A stretch of 51,615 nucleotides of DNA from Bacteroidota bacterium (GTDB taxonomy: Bacteria > Bacteroidota > Bacteroidia > Palsa-965). Both the position numbers and the translations under genes were made by a program. Each line of letters begins with the position of its first letter. Within the stretch, counting starts at the first letter, position 1. This document shows positions 26,361-35,908 of the stretch, piece by piece. Under the pieces are notes generated by a model. It had not been told where the DNA came from. It saw nothing but the letters and a program-made list of their open reading frames with translations, and did not search any database. The stretch spans positions 861-52,475 of the forward strand of contig JAAFIA010000024.1 in assembly GCA_013298545.1 (NCBI GenBank), written 5' to 3'.

Positions 26361-27470
26361 ATGCTTTTCGACGAATATTCTTTTTTCGACTTTATATTTC
26401 CTGAACCACAATACTTGGGTGCAAAACACACACATTTAGCTTGGATTAAAAATTTTATTCCTAGTAATATTAAAACTGCTGTTGATGCGTTTTCTGGCTC
26501 TCAATCTGTTGCTTTTCTATTCAAGCAAATGGGCTTGCAAACCATTACAAATGATTTTTTAAACTTCAACAATCAAATTGGAATTGCACTCATTGAAAAT
26601 AAAGGCATAAAACTGACTAGCGAAGATTTAGCTTTTTTATTTCAAGCATCCACTAACAAAAAAGAATACGAACTCATTGAAAACACGTTTACAAATATCT
26701 TTTTCGAAAAAGAAGAAGCAATATTTTTAGACAATTTTAGAGCGAATATCGCCCGGCTTAAAAATCCTTGCAAAGAAGCAATCGCTTTAGCCGTGATGAA
26801 CAGAAGTATGACTCGTAAAATCACAATGGGGCATTTTGCACATACGCAAGCTTTAGTGTATGCGAGTAATCCTGAACGAATCAAACGAAATCGGAGCTTG
26901 ATTCGGCCTCTGAAAGAAATTTTTCAAGAGCTTTTGCCAAAATACAACAATGCAATTTTCGATAATAATCAAGAAAATAAAAGTTTCAATAAAAATATAC
27001 TCGAACTTCTACCAAATCTGAATAATATTGATCTGATCTATTTTGATCCACCTTATTGCGATAGCCATGCCGATTATCAAGGCTTCTATCATTTATTAGA
27101 AACTTATACAGAGTATTGGAAAGACAAAAAATTTATCAACGGAATAAAACGCTACGAACCACAACGCGTAAGTGGATTTGATAAAAAAAGAGACGTAATC
27201 AATTCCTATCAAAAACTATTCGAAGGCTCGGAAGAAATACCCAACTGGCTAATTAGTTATAACAACAGAAGTTATCCTGATATTGATACATTTGAAAAAA
27301 TGATTTCAAAATATAGGTCTGTGAAGATTGAAACCAAGACGTATCAAAATGGAAGAGGTGGCAAAGGAAGTGTTGCTGGTAGCCAAGAAATTCTTTTTGT
27401 TTGTAAGCCTAAGAAAAAACACATCATATCTTCCAGAAATCAACATGCTATTGTAAATGAAGGACTTTAA
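26361..27470 (+). CDS. D12-class DNA adenine methyltransferase
   Basis: The 369-residue protein has the Dam-like order of motifs: an N-terminal Y-L-G-A-K (EPQYLGAKHTHLAW), the SAM-binding VDAFSGSQSVAFLF (Asp42, Gly46), and the catalytic DPPY at 229-232 in LIYFDPPYCDSHADY. It would methylate adenine N6 in a specific site to protect host DNA from the partner nuclease. The codon usage is visibly more A/T-rich than in the surrounding EPS genes, pointing to recent arrival. It overlaps the next gene by 14 bases. A modification methylase of a type II system is much more likely than a regulatory Dam. Confidence 0.87.
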   Translation: MLFDEYSFFDFIFPEPQYLGAKHTHLAWIKNFIPSNIKTAVDAFSGSQSVAFLFKQMGLQTITNDFLNFNNQIGIALIENKGIKLTSEDLAFLFQASTNKKEYELIENTFTNIFFEKEEAIFLDNFRANIARLKNPCKEAIALAVMNRSMTRKITMGHFAHTQALVYASNPERIKRNRSLIRPLKEIFQELLPKYNNAIFDNNQENKSFNKNILELLPNLNNIDLIYFDPPYCDSHADYQGFYHLLETYTEYWKDKKFINGIKRYEPQRVSGFDKKRDVINSYQKLFEGSEEIPNWLISYNNRSYPDIDTFEKMISKYRSVKIETKTYQNGRGGKGSVAGSQEILFVCKPKKKHIISSRNQHAIVNEGL

Positions 27471-28578
27471 ATACTGGAAAGCTTTGCATGATTCGGGCAA
27501 GTTTGATTTGCTTGGCGATGATGCTAATGGATTGCTGTGGTTGAAAACAAAGTCAATCATCCGAAGTAAATTAATCAAAGAATTTTGTGAACAATACAAC
27601 ATTGTTCTTGTTGCTAAAAAGCAAGAAGGAAAATTCATCGAACTTTTTAATTTGTTTCAAGGTGATACAGAGAAATACAATACGCTTTTAGATTTGTTCT
27701 CCAGAAAAGAGAATAGTAAACAACTTGACTTAATCAACACCAAACAACTTACATCAGAATTATTCAAGTTGAAATCATTTGATTGGGGTGGCGACTACCA
27801 AAATGCATTAGATAAGTTTCTTGTAAACCAATATGTGAAAAAACATCAATCTTTTGATGCTTTGCAGACCAAGTTTAATACAGAAATCAATGAAGCTGTC
27901 AAAGGATATGTTTTAAATAGTTGGTATAACCACTGGAGTAGTATTTTAATTGAGCATATCTTTAAATCACATCCAGTCGTATTGCCTACTGTGGGTCAAA
28001 TACAAAATGTTGATTTTTTCATTCACGATATTCCTTTTGATTTAAAAGTTACCTACTTCCCAGCTGAGTATATTAAAAGAAAACGGAAAGAAAACGGCTA
28101 CCCAGTTGAATTGACTTTTTTAAGAAAGAAAGCCAAAGAAGCCAAAATCGAGTTTGATAAAAAAGCAAAAGCAAACGACATTATTTATGAAATAACAGAA
28201 AAAATGGAATACCGAAATGATGATTTCTGTAATTCTGTTTTAGCAACATTGAAACAAGAACGAACTCAAATTCTACAAGACGCTAAGGCAAACCCTAAAG
28301 AATTAGCAACTTGGCTTTACAATAACCAAGGCGACATGCGATTTAGTTCTGAAAATCGATTATTCTTGATTCTCATTGATTCTAAAAACATCCATGAGTC
28401 ATGGAAATTGAAACGAGACATTGAATTCCTTGCTCCTACTATCAAATCGTATTTAGATAATTTTGATGCAAAAAGAAAAGATGATTTGAAAGTAAATTTT
28501 AGTCGCAAAGGAAAGTCAGAAAAATATACCGCGTATGGAGATGTCATTTTTGTAGTAAAAGAACAAACTCATAAATGA
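27457..28578 (+). CDS. Probable type II restriction endonuclease partner
   Basis: The 373-residue protein is AT-rich in coding and Lys-rich. It overlaps the end of the adenine methylase gene. A PD-(D/E)xK-like core is visible in NVDFFIHDIPFDLKVTYFP, with Asp186 and Asp195-x-Lys197. The rest is helical and has no family I can name. Overlap with a methylase, similar composition and the nuclease-like core make a restriction enzyme the best reading. The recognition sequence is unknown. The N-terminal part (WKALHDSGKFDLLGDDANG) may bind DNA. Confidence 0.7.
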   Translation: MKDFKYWKALHDSGKFDLLGDDANGLLWLKTKSIIRSKLIKEFCEQYNIVLVAKKQEGKFIELFNLFQGDTEKYNTLLDLFSRKENSKQLDLINTKQLTSELFKLKSFDWGGDYQNALDKFLVNQYVKKHQSFDALQTKFNTEINEAVKGYVLNSWYNHWSSILIEHIFKSHPVVLPTVGQIQNVDFFIHDIPFDLKVTYFPAEYIKRKRKENGYPVELTFLRKKAKEAKIEFDKKAKANDIIYEITEKMEYRNDDFCNSVLATLKQERTQILQDAKANPKELATWLYNNQGDMRFSSENRLFLILIDSKNIHESWKLKRDIEFLAPTIKSYLDNFDAKRKDDLKVNFSRKGKSEKYTAYGDVIFVVKEQTHK

Positions 28579-28617
28579 TACTAGCGATATATCCAATTCA
28601 TGTAATTTTCTGAGCCG

Positions 28618-29562
28618 ATGAAAAAATTGATCCTCCGTCTGCTCATTTTCCCTGCGGTATTTATCATTCCGATGATCCTGCTACATCGTTGGTATGAGCA
28701 AAAAGTACCGCTCAAAACCAGCGACAAAGCGCTTTGGATTCTCGCACAAAAAAATCAAACGTATGACTATGCGGTGATTGGTTCGTCGCGTGTATTGAAT
28801 TTAGTTGATATACGAACCATCAATGAAAAGAACAAGCAACACGGCATTAATCTAGGTATTAGTGGCGCGGCTTATGCGCAAAATCTTTTATCGCTACGCG
28901 AATTTTTGAAGAATGGCAACAAAATCGGAACACTTTTAATTCAAGCCGATCTCTGGGGATTTATTGATCCCGAAAAAGCCTATTCCGATCCGTATGCCAT
29001 TCATAGCTATTTGCATTTGATTGGAACGGATGCCGATTCGCTACTTGCTGCGCATTCTCCTGTTTTGAAACACCAGTTTCGCAAATACGTTCCGTTTTTT
29101 AAGTATTCCGAGTATGGGAGTATCTATCCGATGTACGAGGCTTGGCGCGGATTCCCAACAGATGCGCAAAAATTTGACAAAACATTTGGATCGGAATTAT
29201 TGAAAGAATCGTTGCCCGAAAAATTCAAGCAAAAACTCAACCCACAAAAGCGCACATTCGATACCGATGCGTTTTATAATTTTGAAATGCTTGTGCGTGA
29301 AGCGCAGAAAAGTGGTATTCGCGTTGTGCTTTTCACATCGCCACAAGATTTGATTTTTCAACCAACGGAATTGCTCAACAAACCAGTCAGCGATACACTT
29401 GTGCAGTTTTCTACACGCCATAATATTCCGTACTACGATTTTCAAAAACACCCGATTTGTGCCGATCGTTCCAACTTCCGCGATTTTACACACCTCAACG
29501 AAAATGGGGCGTTGAAATTTTCTGCGATATTGGCCGATTCGCTAAAAATGATCGTACCTTGA
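28618..29562 (+). CDS. SGNH/GDSL-like periplasmic partner of the MBOAT acyltransferase
   Basis: The 314-residue protein has an N-terminal signal-anchor (KKLILRLLIFPAVFIIPMILL). A nucleophile motif IGSSRVLNLVD (Ser56/57) follows, then GINLGISGAAYAQNLL, and near the end DFTHLNENGALKFS with the Asp289-His292 pair. This is the arrangement of SGNH acyltransferases such as AlgJ/AlgX/DltD-like proteins, which receive acyl groups from MBOAT partners and place them on a polysaccharide. It follows the restriction-modification pair by 39 bases and ends 11 bases before the aminotransferase gene. Confidence 0.75.
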   Translation: MKKLILRLLIFPAVFIIPMILLHRWYEQKVPLKTSDKALWILAQKNQTYDYAVIGSSRVLNLVDIRTINEKNKQHGINLGISGAAYAQNLLSLREFLKNGNKIGTLLIQADLWGFIDPEKAYSDPYAIHSYLHLIGTDADSLLAAHSPVLKHQFRKYVPFFKYSEYGSIYPMYEAWRGFPTDAQKFDKTFGSELLKESLPEKFKQKLNPQKRTFDTDAFYNFEMLVREAQKSGIRVVLFTSPQDLIFQPTELLNKPVSDTLVQFSTRHNIPYYDFQKHPICADRSNFRDFTHLNENGALKFSAILADSLKMIVP

Positions 29563-29573
29563 TCTCCATTTCT

Positions 29574-30722
29574 ATGATGACAGATAAACGCATTATTCAG
29601 ATTTCTACACCAGACCTTGGCGAAGAGGAATGGCAAGCCCTGCGCGAACCTTTATTCAGTGGCTGGGTAACGCAAGGCCCCAAAGTAAAAGAGTTTGAAA
29701 CGCTCTTTGCACAACGCCATCAGGTCAAACATGCTTTGGCCGTTTCCAATTGCACGACAGCGCTTCACCTCGCGCTTTTAGCGTGTGGCGTGCGCGAAGG
29801 CGACGAAGTGCTTGTACCAGCATTTACATGGGTTTCTACGGCCAATGCGGTTTTGTATTGTAATGCAACACCCGTTTTTGTCGATGTCGATCCGATTACC
29901 TTCAACATTGCGCCTGAAAAAATTGCGGCTGCTATTACATCCAAAACCAAAGCCATTATTCCGGTTCACTTATTTGGTTTATGTGCCGATATTGATGCGA
30001 TCAAACGCATTGCGCCACAACTTAAAATTGTTGAGGATGGCGCTTGTGCGGCTGGTGCTGCTTTACACAACCGCCCCGCAGGAAGCCTCGGCGATCTCGG
30101 ATGTTTCTCTTTTCATCCACGCAAATCGGTTACAACTGGCGAAGGTGGTATGATTACCACCAACGACGATGCGCTTGCCGCAGAAGTTGATCGTTTACGC
30201 AATCATGGTGCTTCTATTTCTGAAGAACAACGCCACAAAGGCCCACGCCCGTATATTCTTCCTGAGTTTGAAGTCGTTGGCTACAACTACCGCATGACCG
30301 ATTTACAAGGTGCTGTTGGTGTAGTACAATTGAAAAAACTCGATCGGTATATTGATGAACGCCAACGTCGCGCCGAATGGTATGCCGAGCAATTGAAATC
30401 CATTCCTTGGCTCCGCACACCTGTTGTTGCCGACGGTTACAAGCATGGCTGGCAATCGTTTGTAACGTTTGTCGATGAATCGAAGTCGCCCATGAAACGC
30501 AACGACATCATGGAGTATTTGCAACAACGGGGCATCAGCACACGTCCGGGCACACACGCCGTTCACATGTTGCAGTATTACGCCAATCGGTACAACATCA
30601 AACCATCCGATTTTCCGGGCGCACAGGCAGCCAATGATTTCTCCATGGCCATTCCGTTACACAACCGCATGAACGACGATGATTACGCCTATATCGTAAA
30701 CGCACTTCGAAGCATTTCATGA
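29574..30722 (+). CDS. DegT/DnrJ/EryC1/StrS-family aminotransferase
   Basis: The 382-residue PLP enzyme has VSNCTTALHLALLACGV, GDEVLVPAFTWVSTANAV, the metal/PLP region VEDGACAAGA, and the PLP-lysine Lys184 in SFHPRKSVTTGEGGMI. C-terminal segments such as YNYRMTDLQGAVGVVQLKKLD are standard for sugar aminotransferases. It would convert a keto-sugar nucleotide to an amino sugar. The ATG at 29574 gives the normal family start; a longer frame overlapping the SGNH gene is not needed. It overlaps the next gene by four bases. Confidence 0.92.
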   Translation: MMTDKRIIQISTPDLGEEEWQALREPLFSGWVTQGPKVKEFETLFAQRHQVKHALAVSNCTTALHLALLACGVREGDEVLVPAFTWVSTANAVLYCNATPVFVDVDPITFNIAPEKIAAAITSKTKAIIPVHLFGLCADIDAIKRIAPQLKIVEDGACAAGAALHNRPAGSLGDLGCFSFHPRKSVTTGEGGMITTNDDALAAEVDRLRNHGASISEEQRHKGPRPYILPEFEVVGYNYRMTDLQGAVGVVQLKKLDRYIDERQRRAEWYAEQLKSIPWLRTPVVADGYKHGWQSFVTFVDESKSPMKRNDIMEYLQQRGISTRPGTHAVHMLQYYANRYNIKPSDFPGAQAANDFSMAIPLHNRMNDDDYAYIVNALRSIS

Positions 30723-31666
30723 ACATAGAAGATTTATTTGGTGTTCCTGTTTCGCGTACCAACAATTTAATTGAAGTTGTTGGCGCATCTCAGCATGCCA
30801 ATCAACAACAAACCAACGAAGCCTTTTCCGAAAAATGGCACAAGCTCGAAGGTCGTCAAGGTATTGAAGAAGCGTATGCTTTTCAGCAAGAATGGTATTT
30901 GAAACTTTATGGATTTGAAACCGAAGAGAATCTAGCGACCTTTTTACGCAGCAAAAAAACAATTCTCGATGCTGGATGCGGCTTGGGTTACAAAGCGGCG
31001 TGGTTTGCGCGTCTTGCTCCCGAATCCATTGTGATTGGGATGGATTTCTCTGAATCGGTCTATCAAGCTGCGGTAGATTATGCCGATCTGAAAAATTTAT
31101 TTTTTGTACGCGGCGATATTGCCGATACGAAATTGAATGCGGGTAGCATCGCTTACGTTTCGTGCGATCAAGTGATTATGCATACCGAAGTTCCTGAAAA
31201 AACATTTGCGCATTTATCGTCTTTACTTCCAACGGGTGGCGAGTTTGCGTGTTATGTTTATGCGAAGAAAGCATTGCCACGCGAATTGTTGGACGATTAT
31301 TTCCGCAAATCGGTATATGGTTTAACGCATGAACAAATCTGGGAAATGTCGGAACAGTTGACCGAATTGGGTAAACGCTTGAGTGAATTGGATGTCAAAT
31401 TCATATCGCCCGATATTCCATTGCTTGGCATCAAAGGTGGCGAGTACGATATTCAACGTTTTATTTATTGGAATTTCATCAAATGTTTTTGGAATCCACG
31501 TTTTACGGATGAAGTCAACAACGCCACCAATTTCGATTGGTATTCGCCATCGAATGCGAAGCGTTTTAGTGAAGCGGAATTTCAGCAAATGATTTCAGAC
31601 AATACTTTACAAACTACTTTTTTCCATCGCGAAGAGGCTTGCTATTCAGGCCGATTCGCGCGCTAA
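30719..31666 (+). CDS. SAM-dependent methyltransferase
   Basis: The product has 315 residues. SAM-binding motif I is ILDAGCGLGYKAAW, followed by VIGMDFSESVYQAA, FVRGDIAD and YVSCDQVIMHTE, as in class I methyltransferases. A ~95-residue N-terminal part and a C-terminal part (SPDIPLLGIKGGEYDIQRF) are extra. Its ATG overlaps the aminotransferase stop codon. It is probably a sugar or amide methyltransferase of the pathway; the target atom is unknown. Composition is G-rich compared with the aminotransferase before it. Confidence 0.85.
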   Translation: MNIEDLFGVPVSRTNNLIEVVGASQHANQQQTNEAFSEKWHKLEGRQGIEEAYAFQQEWYLKLYGFETEENLATFLRSKKTILDAGCGLGYKAAWFARLAPESIVIGMDFSESVYQAAVDYADLKNLFFVRGDIADTKLNAGSIAYVSCDQVIMHTEVPEKTFAHLSSLLPTGGEFACYVYAKKALPRELLDDYFRKSVYGLTHEQIWEMSEQLTELGKRLSELDVKFISPDIPLLGIKGGEYDIQRFIYWNFIKCFWNPRFTDEVNNATNFDWYSPSNAKRFSEAEFQQMISDNTLQTTFFHREEACYSGRFAR

Positions 31667-31669
31667 CGT

Positions 31670-33562
31670 ATGTGCGGACTTGCAGGCATATTTCATTTTG
31701 ATGGTCGTCCGGTTTCGGAAGGGCTTTTGCGGAGCATGTCGGCGCGTATTGCACATCGCGGGCCGGATGGTGAAGGTTATTTTACCGAAAACGGAATTGG
31801 TTTAGCGCATCGCCGGCTTTCTATTTTAGATGTATCGGAGAAAGGCGCGCAGCCTATGCACTCGCGCGATGGTGTGTGGACGGTTGTTTTCAATGGTTGC
31901 ATTTACAACTATCAAGAAATACGTGAAGCGTTGCGTGCGCGTGGGCATTCATTTATTTCAGGAACAGATACGGAAGTAATTACCGAAGGACTTGCGGCAT
32001 ACGGGCCAGAAATTTTTCAACGCTTTGATGGCATGTTTGCTGTTGCGGCTTGGAATTCGAAAGAGCAAGCCTTGTATTTGAGCCGCGATCGGTTTGGTGT
32101 GAAGCCTTTGTATTATTGGATGATGCCCAATGGTATTGCGTTTGCATCAGAAATCAAGGCGTTGATTGTACACCCAGATTACAAAATGAATGTCGATCTC
32201 GGCGCGTTGAATGAATACTTTACCTTTCAGAATTTATTTTCTTACCGGACCTTGTTTGGCGAAATTGCCATGCTTCCTCCAGCAAACACCATTCGCTTTG
32301 ATGCAACGCATAAACAAATGAAGCATCAATCGTGGTGGGATTATGATTTTACAAAGCCGGACGAATCCTTGAGTTTTGAAGATGCTTGCTCCGAAACACA
32401 ACGCTTGTTTATCGATGCGGTAAATCGACAAATGATTTCAGATGTTCCGGTTGGTGCGTACTTGTCAGGCGGTATGGATTCGGGTTCGATTACAGGCATT
32501 GCGAGTCGGAAGGTGCGGCGGCTTTCGACCTTTACTGCGGGCTTCGATATGTCGGAGGTTACGGGTGTTGAATCGAATTACGATGAGCGACGCGATGCTG
32601 AGTTGACGGCCAATTATTTTAAAACAGAGCATTACGAACAAGTCATCAATGCAGGCGATTTGTCGTGGTCGTTGCCGCGCGTGGTGTGGCATTTGGAGGA
32701 TTTGCGCGTGGGCATGAGTTATCCCAATTATTACATCAGCCGTCTAGCATCCAAATTTGTAAAAGTTTGTTTGCAAGGAACAGGCGGCGATGAATTGTAT
32801 GGTGGCTATCCGTGGCGGTATTACCGCGTGTATCAATCGCTCGATCAAAAAGCATTTTTCGATAATTACTACGGATTTTGGCAACGCCTTGTGCCAGATG
32901 AACAAAAAATAGAATTGTTCCAGTCCAATATTTTCAATCAAGTTGATTTAAACGAACCTCGCCAAGTTTTTGAACGGGTATTCACCTTCAACGACCTTTT
33001 GCGTTACGATACACCCGAACAGCAAATTGCAAACAGTTTGTATTTCGAGATCAAAACATTTTTGCCGGGCTTGCTCATTGTGGGTGATAAATTGTCGATG
33101 GCGAATGGCTTGGAAGAACGTTTTCCGTTTCTCGATAATGCACTCGTAAATTTTGCGCAAAAAATTCCTATTCGTCACAAACTCGCCGATTTAGAACAGA
33201 AAAAACGATTGGACGAAAACGACTTTGCGGCCAAAAAACGCTTGTATCAGGAAAGCAGTCAAGGTAAGAATGTATTGCGCAAAGCCATGATGGATTTTTT
33301 GCCGGAGTCGATTGTCAACCGCAAAAAACAAGGATTCTCTGCTCCCGACGAATCGTGGTACCGTGGCGAAAATGCGGCGTATGTCAAACAGTTATTGCTC
33401 GATAAGAAAACTATTTCCAGCGAATTTATTCGCCCCGAATACATAGAACGCATTGTTCACGAACACATTGATCAGCGCATCAATCACCGTTTATTGATTT
33501 GGTCGCTGATGAATTTTGAATGGTGGTGCCGCTTGTTTCTAGATGGTCAAACGTATGAATAA
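31670..33562 (+). CDS. asnB: Asparagine synthase (glutamine-hydrolysing)-like amidotransferase
   Basis: The 630-residue protein starts MCGLAGIFHF, with Cys2 as the glutaminase nucleophile, and includes RIAHRGPDGEGYF and the loop FNGCIYNY. The synthetase domain has the PP-loop SGGMDSGS (266-273). In exopolysaccharide clusters AsnB-like enzymes usually amidate uronic acids or link amino groups, instead of making free asparagine, so this may be a tailoring enzyme. It is preceded by a three-base gap and followed by an eight-base gap, within the tight operon. Confidence 0.9.
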   Translation: MCGLAGIFHFDGRPVSEGLLRSMSARIAHRGPDGEGYFTENGIGLAHRRLSILDVSEKGAQPMHSRDGVWTVVFNGCIYNYQEIREALRARGHSFISGTDTEVITEGLAAYGPEIFQRFDGMFAVAAWNSKEQALYLSRDRFGVKPLYYWMMPNGIAFASEIKALIVHPDYKMNVDLGALNEYFTFQNLFSYRTLFGEIAMLPPANTIRFDATHKQMKHQSWWDYDFTKPDESLSFEDACSETQRLFIDAVNRQMISDVPVGAYLSGGMDSGSITGIASRKVRRLSTFTAGFDMSEVTGVESNYDERRDAELTANYFKTEHYEQVINAGDLSWSLPRVVWHLEDLRVGMSYPNYYISRLASKFVKVCLQGTGGDELYGGYPWRYYRVYQSLDQKAFFDNYYGFWQRLVPDEQKIELFQSNIFNQVDLNEPRQVFERVFTFNDLLRYDTPEQQIANSLYFEIKTFLPGLLIVGDKLSMANGLEERFPFLDNALVNFAQKIPIRHKLADLEQKKRLDENDFAAKKRLYQESSQGKNVLRKAMMDFLPESIVNRKKQGFSAPDESWYRGENAAYVKQLLLDKKTISSEFIRPEYIERIVHEHIDQRINHRLLIWSLMNFEWWCRLFLDGQTYE

Positions 33563-33570
33563 GAAGACGT

Positions 33571-34641
33571 ATGACACTTGAAACGCAACTGCTAACACGT
33601 AACGAAGCGCAACAACACGAAGCTTTTTTGTTGCAAACGCCCGATGCCTTGCTGTATCATTCGCACAATTATTTGTGGCATTTAGAACATTATCTAAACA
33701 CCGAAATTTTTGTTGCTGTTACTCTTCATGAAAATACATGTGTGGGTTACTGGCCAATCGCATTCAGTATATCAGGATCGTTTGGGAAAGTAGCCAATTC
33801 GCTTCCGTATTATGGTAGCAATGGCGCGCCTGTTATCCTGCAAGGTATTTCTAGCATTCAAAAAGAAGAAATTCTTGCGGCTTTATTAAAAACGGTGTTA
33901 GAAAAAGTAGAAAGCGAAAAATGCGCTGCATTCACGGTAGTTTCCAATCCGCTCGATGCCGAAACGGCGCAATGGCTCGAACAAAATATGCCACACGATT
34001 TAACCGACGATCGTATTGGTCAACTCACACCATTGCCCGCGCATGAAACAGGAATTGCCGAAAAGCTCTTACAGTCGTTTGATGATCCGCGCCCGCGCAA
34101 CATCCGCAAAGCCTTGAAAGAAGGCGTAAGCATACGTTTCAGTCATACCGCAGACGACCGCGATTTTTTGTACGCTGTTCACCGCGAAAACATTACCGCG
34201 ATTGGTGGCATTGCCAAAGAAAAACGTTTCTTCGATTTTCTTCCTGAGCATTTTTCCGAAAATCAATACCGCATTTATATTGCAGAGAAAGATGGCGAGC
34301 GCATTGCGGGTCTTTTACTGTTTTATTACAACCAAACCGTCGAGTATTTTACGCCGGGTGTGGTGGAAGCACATCGCAATACACAACCCACTGCCCTACT
34401 CGTTTACCAAGCCATGCTCGATGCAATTGAACAGCAATACACGTGGTGGAACTGGGGCGGAACGTGGCTTTCGCAAGGTGGTGTGTATGATTTCAAGAAA
34501 AAATGGGGCACGCGCGATTTGCCTTACCGCTACTTTACGCGGGTGTATGATGCACGTGTGCGCGAGACAAATAAAGAAACCTTGCTGCGTGAGTATCCCA
34601 ATTTTTATGTTGTACCTTTCGGAATCCTGAAACCTGTATGA
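33571..34641 (+). CDS. FemAB/GNAT-like acyl or aminoacyl transferase
   Basis: The 356-residue protein has two tandem GNAT-like halves, as in FemAB and BioF2-like acetyltransferase domains. The first half is around LYHSHNYLWHLEHYL and PYYGSNGAPVI; the second is around RKALKEGVSIRFSH, RIAGLLLFYYNQTVEYFTPG and WWNWGGTW. FemAB proteins transfer amino acids from aminoacyl-tRNA; related forms in polysaccharide loci transfer acyl or amino groups to amino sugars. Its neighbours (aminotransferase, AsnB, PglD/NeuD-like) support a role in N-acylating an amino sugar. The substrate is unknown. Confidence 0.72.
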   Translation: MTLETQLLTRNEAQQHEAFLLQTPDALLYHSHNYLWHLEHYLNTEIFVAVTLHENTCVGYWPIAFSISGSFGKVANSLPYYGSNGAPVILQGISSIQKEEILAALLKTVLEKVESEKCAAFTVVSNPLDAETAQWLEQNMPHDLTDDRIGQLTPLPAHETGIAEKLLQSFDDPRPRNIRKALKEGVSIRFSHTADDRDFLYAVHRENITAIGGIAKEKRFFDFLPEHFSENQYRIYIAEKDGERIAGLLLFYYNQTVEYFTPGVVEAHRNTQPTALLVYQAMLDAIEQQYTWWNWGGTWLSQGGVYDFKKKWGTRDLPYRYFTRVYDARVRETNKETLLREYPNFYVVPFGILKPV

Positions 34642-35291
34642 AGAAGACCAAAAAAGCCATTCTCTTTGGAACTTCGGGCCAAACCGAAGTGTTTGATTAC
34701 TTGCTCACGCACGATAGCGAATATACCGTTGAGGCATTTACCTGCTCGGCTGCTTTTCGCGAAAGCGATACGATTTATGGAAAACCGCTTGTTGATTTTG
34801 AAACAGTGGAAACGGTTTATCCGCCATCTGAATACGAGATGCACATTGCCGTGGGTTATACCAACAACAATAAAATTCGCGAGCGTTTTTACCACGAAGC
34901 AAAAGCTAAAGGTTATACGTTGCTTACCTACATCAGTTCCAAGTGTACAAACTACGCGCGTGCTATTGGCGATAATTGTTTTGTATTTGAAGACAATACC
35001 ATTCAGCCTTTTGTAAGCATTGGTAACAACTGCATTTTGTGGAGTGGCAATCACATTGGACATCATTCGAAAGTGGAAGAGAATGTGTTTATTTCTTCGC
35101 ATGTGGTAATTTCTGGGCATTGCAAAATTGGCGCAAATTCATTTCTAGGTGTCAATTCAACGTTGCGCGATGGCATTACCATTGGGCGTGAAACAACGCT
35201 TGGCGCAGGTTGTCTGATTGTGAAAGATACACCAGAAGGCACTACTTGGATTGGTACAAAAGCGGCACAGTACGAAAAGAAAAACGGATGA
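34638..35291 (+). CDS. NeuD/PglD-like sugar O/N-acetyltransferase
   Basis: The 217-residue protein has an N-terminal Rossmann-like domain (AILFGTSGQTEVFDYLL, IAVGYTNNNKIRERF). A left-handed beta-helix follows (AIGDNCFVFEDNTIQPFVSI, ILWSGNHIGHHSKVEENVF, GVNSTLRDGITIGRE). This two-domain layout matches NeuD/PglD acetyltransferases, with His in the HIGHHS coil as the usual catalytic base. It would acetylate an amino sugar, a natural follow-up to the DegT enzyme. It overlaps the gene before by four bases and the gene after by four bases. Confidence 0.88.
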   Translation: MKKTKKAILFGTSGQTEVFDYLLTHDSEYTVEAFTCSAAFRESDTIYGKPLVDFETVETVYPPSEYEMHIAVGYTNNNKIRERFYHEAKAKGYTLLTYISSKCTNYARAIGDNCFVFEDNTIQPFVSIGNNCILWSGNHIGHHSKVEENVFISSHVVISGHCKIGANSFLGVNSTLRDGITIGRETTLGAGCLIVKDTPEGTTWIGTKAAQYEKKNG

Positions 35292-35908
35292 GTGTAGATT
35301 TAAGTAAAATCGAAAAATTGTACTCCGATAATTTGGAGCAATATGGCATTGACTCACGTAGCGTGGGTTGGAATTCGCCCGAATCGCAAATGTTGCGTTT
35401 TCAAAAATTGGCAGCAGTGATTCACGACAAAACACAACCGTTTACAGTCAACGAATTGGGCTGTGGTTATGGCGAATTGTTGCGTTTTTTTGATCAGGAA
35501 AAATATGCGGTGTCGCAATTCAATGGCTTTGATATTAGCGCGAAAATGTTGGAAACAGCGAAGTCGTACATCAACGATGAACGCGCCAATTGGATTCACG
35601 CACCCGCACTCGACCGCATGGCCGATTATTCGTTTACTTCTGGAATTTTCAATGTGAAGTTTGAAGAGCAAAAAGAGCGTTGGGAAGATTACATCAAAGA
35701 CACACTAAAAAATTTATACGCGCATTCGGCAAAAGGTTTTGCATTTAATGTGCTGACCAAGTATGTTGATTGGGAAGAACCGCATTTGTATTATGCCGAT
35801 CCGTTGATCTATGTGGATTTTTGCAAACGTGAATTATCGCGTTATGTAACGTTGTTGCATGATTATAAACTTTATGAATGGACGATTTATGTTCGTCGCG
35901 AGCCATGA
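35288..35908 (+). CDS. SAM-dependent methyltransferase
   Basis: The product has 206 residues. Motif I VNELGCGYGELLRFF and FNGFDISAKMLETAKSYI identify a class I methyltransferase. The rest (SFTSGIFNVKFEEQKERWED, NLYAHSAKGFAFNVLTKYVD) is typical of a family seen in O-antigen clusters. The ATG at 35288 overlaps the stop codon of the acetyltransferase; a frame extending upstream from there is not used. It is translationally coupled to the beta-propeller gene after it. The target is unknown. Confidence 0.85.
   Translation: MSVDLSKIEKLYSDNLEQYGIDSRSVGWNSPESQMLRFQKLAAVIHDKTQPFTVNELGCGYGELLRFFDQEKYAVSQFNGFDISAKMLETAKSYINDERANWIHAPALDRMADYSFTSGIFNVKFEEQKERWEDYIKDTLKNLYAHSAKGFAFNVLTKYVDWEEPHLYYADPLIYVDFCKRELSRYVTLLHDYKLYEWTIYVRREP

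Noticed and set aside
30700-31700. Replication origin at the skew change
   Set aside because: No DnaA-box cluster, dnaA gene or AT-rich unwinding region was seen; the point lies inside an operon.
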